NCBI GenBank assembly: GCA_018127085.1
Contig: CM030726.1
Coordinates: 248,001 to 312,000 of the forward strand
DNA length: 64,000 nt
Direction: 5' to 3'
Source of the DNA: Pneumocystis sp. 'macacae'
Taxonomy: Eukaryota; Ascomycota; Pneumocystomycetes; Pneumocystales; Pneumocystaceae
The position numbers and the translations under genes were made by a program. The notes beneath the pieces are model-generated. The model worked only from the letters and a program-made list of their open reading frames with translations. It had not been told where the DNA came from and ran no database searches. Shown here piece after piece: positions 61,749-64,000 of the stretch (position 1 is the stretch's first letter; every line of letters starts with the position of its first letter).

Positions 61749-62059
61749 GCTACTAAAGATGCATTTGTATATAAAAATGCTTTAATGAAAGCGGAATACG
61801 TTGGTTGAACGACCGTTGTTTAGTCATTTTTCCGCTCGTTAATGTTTATTTTAAATATGGAAAACATAAAATATAAATTTTTTAAAAAATAAAAGAAAAA
61901 TCATTATATATATTGTATGTTATGTATGCAGCTTGCTGAAAGTTATACCGGTTAATCCCTAGTCATCCCATAATATTCAGTTATTGTATTATACCATTTC
62001 GTTATGAAAATATTTTCGAAAAACTTTGTCTATTCACTTTATTAGCATCGTATTTTTTT
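61749..62059. other. Convergent intergenic region, nothing seen
   Basis: 311 bp between the MDJ1 and SAP30-domain gene stop codons. Confidence 0.55.
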
Positions 62060-62453
62060 TCATGCCATTTGACCTTTATTCTTTACTGTGTACAAAAACT
62101 GTGCAATCATATCATATTCTTTGACTGGTAAGGCATTAAAATGTCGTCGTACAGCACTCTTTAGTGCTTCTCCTCCAGATAAAAATGTAACATCGCCTGG
62201 ACGATCTCCTCCAGGTGCTTTCAATTTATATACATTTTTATATTTCCGAAGAGTAACAACTGGGAGTGTACTTATATCAAATATCTATATTACTCAGTAT
62301 TTCAAATGAAATAAAACAAGTATTCACCGGTGCTGCTTCACGTACAGTATAGCCTTCTAGTCGGTCCCCAGGAAGCCGTTTTTGGCGAGAATTCGGACGA
62401 TCCTGCGTTTCTATCCGCTGTTCTGGTTCAGTTTGCTTGGTTCGTGGCGGCAT
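62060..62453 (-). CDS. SAP30 Sin3-binding domain protein
   Basis: Small protein likely to be a subunit of a Sin3-type histone deacetylase complex. Exon 1 is basic and disordered: MPPRTKQTEPEQRIETQDRP, PGDRLEGYTVREAAP. After a 43-nt intron: IFDISTLPVVTLRKYKNVYK, GGDRPGDVTFLSGGEALKSA, VRRHFNALPVKEYDMIAQFL and YTVKNKGQMA. The LxxLRKYKxxYKL...HF...V.E.D.IAxFxYxVK pattern is that of SAP30_Sin3_bdg. About 115 residues, shorter than many fungal members. An upstream in-frame ATG would add MCTINSIGLSV. Confidence 0.82.
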
Positions 62454-62835
62454 TACTGACAAACCAATGCTATTGATGGTACACAAAAATCAAGTTAGCT
62501 GAATAAAATGTAGAAAAATAGAGGAACAATGGCTTATAACAAATTGTCTGTATTAATTAGATGCTAAGAAAATGTAATTAGCTTATAATGAGTTGACAAA
62601 TAAACTAGGCAGTTCTGGTTTGTCGGAAATTAGTTGATGTTAGTAATTTAGTAAAAAATAAGCTTTAAAAAAACGAATACGTAGTACTAATAGAAATGTT
62701 CTGAGCTTCAATTGTAGCAATAGTAACAAGTTTACTCGAAAATTTATGTGCGAAAAAGACTATAGAAAAAAACTAATATTGTAATTAGCAAAATTGTAAA
62801 AATATAAAGCTAAGAACCTGTATTTATAATCAAAG
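62454..62835. other. Intergenic region, nothing seen
   Basis: 382 bp between the SAP30-domain gene start and the QCR10 stop, holding the former's promoter. Short plus-strand frames here do not form a convincing gene. Confidence 0.5.
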
Positions 62836-63314
62836 CTATGAATCAGACGTATCAACTTCTGTGTTAAAAGAAGGACCAATAACAGGTAATTGCTAAGAAA
62901 ATGAATAAAGTCAAAAAAATATTGAAATATACTTGATGGATTTGATTACGTATCCGTGGAATTCCTTGAGAAAAAAGAAGTGCTGTGCAAAAGTCAATAT
63001 CATTTTCTTGTTTTATATTTTACTAGATCTACCTCCTAAGACTGCAGTACTTCCCCAGATCAATAATGAAGTAAATCTGTTTGATAATGAGATATTACAA
63101 TAAAGGACAGAAAAAATAAAAAAACCCGTTAATCGTGACGTTATTCGAGTATTTCTTAATAGTTTTGTCTGTTTTAAAGTCTAATATGCTCTTTTTTTCA
63201 AATGTCTAGAAAATTAAAGAGAATTTTTAAAATCACATAACAAACCGAAACACAACGAAGTCCAATTTTGAAAGTATGCCTAGCCCTTGATATAAGTAGG
63301 CGATTCAGTACCAT
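62836..63314 (-). CDS. QCR10: Cytochrome bc1 complex subunit 10
   Basis: Small single-span subunit of complex III near the Rieske protein. The C-terminal exons join in phase as FTSLLIWGSTAVLGG, ALLFSQGIPRIRNQIHQ and QLPVIGPSFNTEVDTSDS, which parallels yeast Qcr10 [20 protein letters not shown] and KKIPLLGPTLEDHTPPED. The last intron (GTATAT...TTCTTAG, 40 nt) and the previous one (50 nt, GTAGAT...TTGCACAG) are canonical. The N-terminus is less sure: an ATG at 63314 gives MVLNRLLISRARHTFKIGLR, and the exon near 63200-63130 can be read in two frames depending on splice choice. Conserved C-terminus gives the name. Confidence 0.68.
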
Positions 63315-63897
63315 GGAATAGACAATAATCTGTCTCTTTATGTGTTTTTTATTAAAAACTTTTTTTTAAGTTTGAAAGTTGATTTTCGATTTAAAAAAGG
63401 TTATGAATTTCAGAAATCTAACGGAAAAGTATATTAAAATTATGTTAATGATGTGTATTTTTGTATTTCTAATAAAATTTTTCATAATTTTTTATAATAT
63501 TTTTATATAATAATAAAAATAAACAATAAGGTATTAAAAATGGAAGATAGTTTGTATTTAAATTAAATATTTGATTCTATTATAAAATACTAATTTTAGT
63601 ATTTAAGGATATTTTTATAGTTAGATTAAAATTTTTTGTTGAATTATTTTTTAAATATAACAGATTAAATCCAAAATGATTTTTAAATAAGAACATATTC
63701 TAACATAATTTGAAAAAATTTTACGTCACTTTTCCAATGTTTTATTAATATTTTTCAAGTATAATAATTATTGATAAATTTTTTAAATCAAGTAAAATTA
63801 TGATTAGTTCCAAATGTGATTTTTTTTTCGTATGAACACAAAAATGTATTTCTAAAGATGTTTTTAATAGATATATAAGAACTTATATGTATAATGT
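63315..63897. other. Intergenic region, AT-rich, nothing seen
   Basis: 583 bp upstream of QCR10, downstream of the next minus-strand gene. Confidence 0.5.
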
Positions 63898-64000
63898 TTA
63901 TTCCTGAATTTTAAATAAGGCAATTAACCCCATACTACCGACTGCTATTAAACAAGTTCCATCACGATTAATTGAAAGTTGTCGAATAGTTATAGAACTT
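63898..64000 (-). CDS. Partial: C-terminus of a WD40-like protein
   Basis: The open frame running in from the right edge reads SSITIRQLSINRDGTCLIAV then GSMGLIALFKIQE and stops at 63898. The pattern I-x-L-S-I-N-R-D-G-T-x-L-I-A-V-G-S resembles the inner strands of a WD40 blade. Too short to name the family. The N-terminal part lies outside the window. Confidence 0.4.
   Translation of the reverse strand, partial: SSITIRQLSINRDGTCLIAVGSMGLIALFKIQE

Noticed and set aside
63008..63033. A 26-nt intron in QCR10
   Set aside because: Using the next acceptor (TTGCACAG) gives 50 nt and a much better match to Qcr10.
62529..63103. A plus-strand multi-exon gene beginning MAYNKLS and including YESDVSTSVLKEGPITG
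   Set aside because: The same DNA on the minus strand splices with cleaner GT-AG introns into a recognisable Qcr10 C-terminus; the plus-strand model needs poor junctions and matches no family.

Overview
The window is a gene-dense, very AT-rich piece of a nuclear genome from an ascomycete fungus. Nearly every gene is cut by several introns of about 40-60 nt (GT...CTAAY...AG). Gene content points to the Taphrinomycotina: a Clr3-type histone deacetylase with an Arb2 tail, a Ctp1-type CtIP protein, a Sws1-type SWIM protein and an Mcl1/Ctf4 protein. Complex I is present (NDUFA8), which excludes fission and budding yeasts. Together with the low GC, this makes Pneumocystis by far the best guess. The species is not determined. 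I see no mobile element, CRISPR array, rRNA or tRNA gene.

Layout, left to right: QCR2 (-), RPC82 (+), an EamA/DMT transporter (+), IWS1/SPN1 (-), NUP54/NUP57 (-), NDUFA8 (+), CTF4/MCL1 (-), a WD40 protein possibly of the Raf1/DIM-9 type (-), GGC1 (+), CHS7 (-), DNA ligase I (-), COX5 (-), HDA1/CLR3 (+), TMA22/DENR (+), CTP1/CtIP (+), a histidine-phosphatase protein (+), CDC50/LEM3 (+), SWS1 (-), NDK1 (-), PUP2 proteasome alpha5 (+), phocein/MOB4 (-), the zinc-chaperone GTPase ZNG1 (+), HBA1/YRB2 (+), SSC1 mitochondrial Hsp70 (+), GDI1 (-), MRPL4/uL29m (-), OLE1 (-), a RING-H2 E3 (-), SMC2 (+), CUE1 (-), MDJ1 (+), a SAP30-domain protein (-), QCR10 (-) and the end of a possible WD40 gene (-). 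These are housekeeping genes. Recurring themes are respiration (QCR2, QCR10, NDUFA8, COX5), mitochondrial chaperones (SSC1 with its J-protein partner MDJ1), chromosome replication and repair (CTF4, CDC9, CTP1, SWS1, SMC2) and histone deacetylation (HDA1, SAP30 domain). They are not arranged as operons.

The most interesting signals are in gene structure and promoters. First, three microexons of 9, 11 and 5 nt are needed to restore conserved protein motifs in NDK1 (two) and ZNG1 (one). Second, introns with GC-AG ends occur in RPC82, TMA22 and probably NDK1. Third, an intron splits the start codon of NDUFA8. Fourth, the RING/SMC2 divergent promoter carries a dense cluster of imperfect GTTNCC-N2-GGNAAC palindromes, the X-box recognised by RFX-family factors. 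Fifth, a HomolE/HomolD-like inverted repeat centred on CACGTG lies upstream of PUP2. A Chs7-type chaperone is also notable if the organism is Pneumocystis, a lineage reported to lack chitin synthase.

All identities come from reading the translated sequence against remembered family features. No database search was run. Exon junctions were worked out by hand and are given where they were checked.
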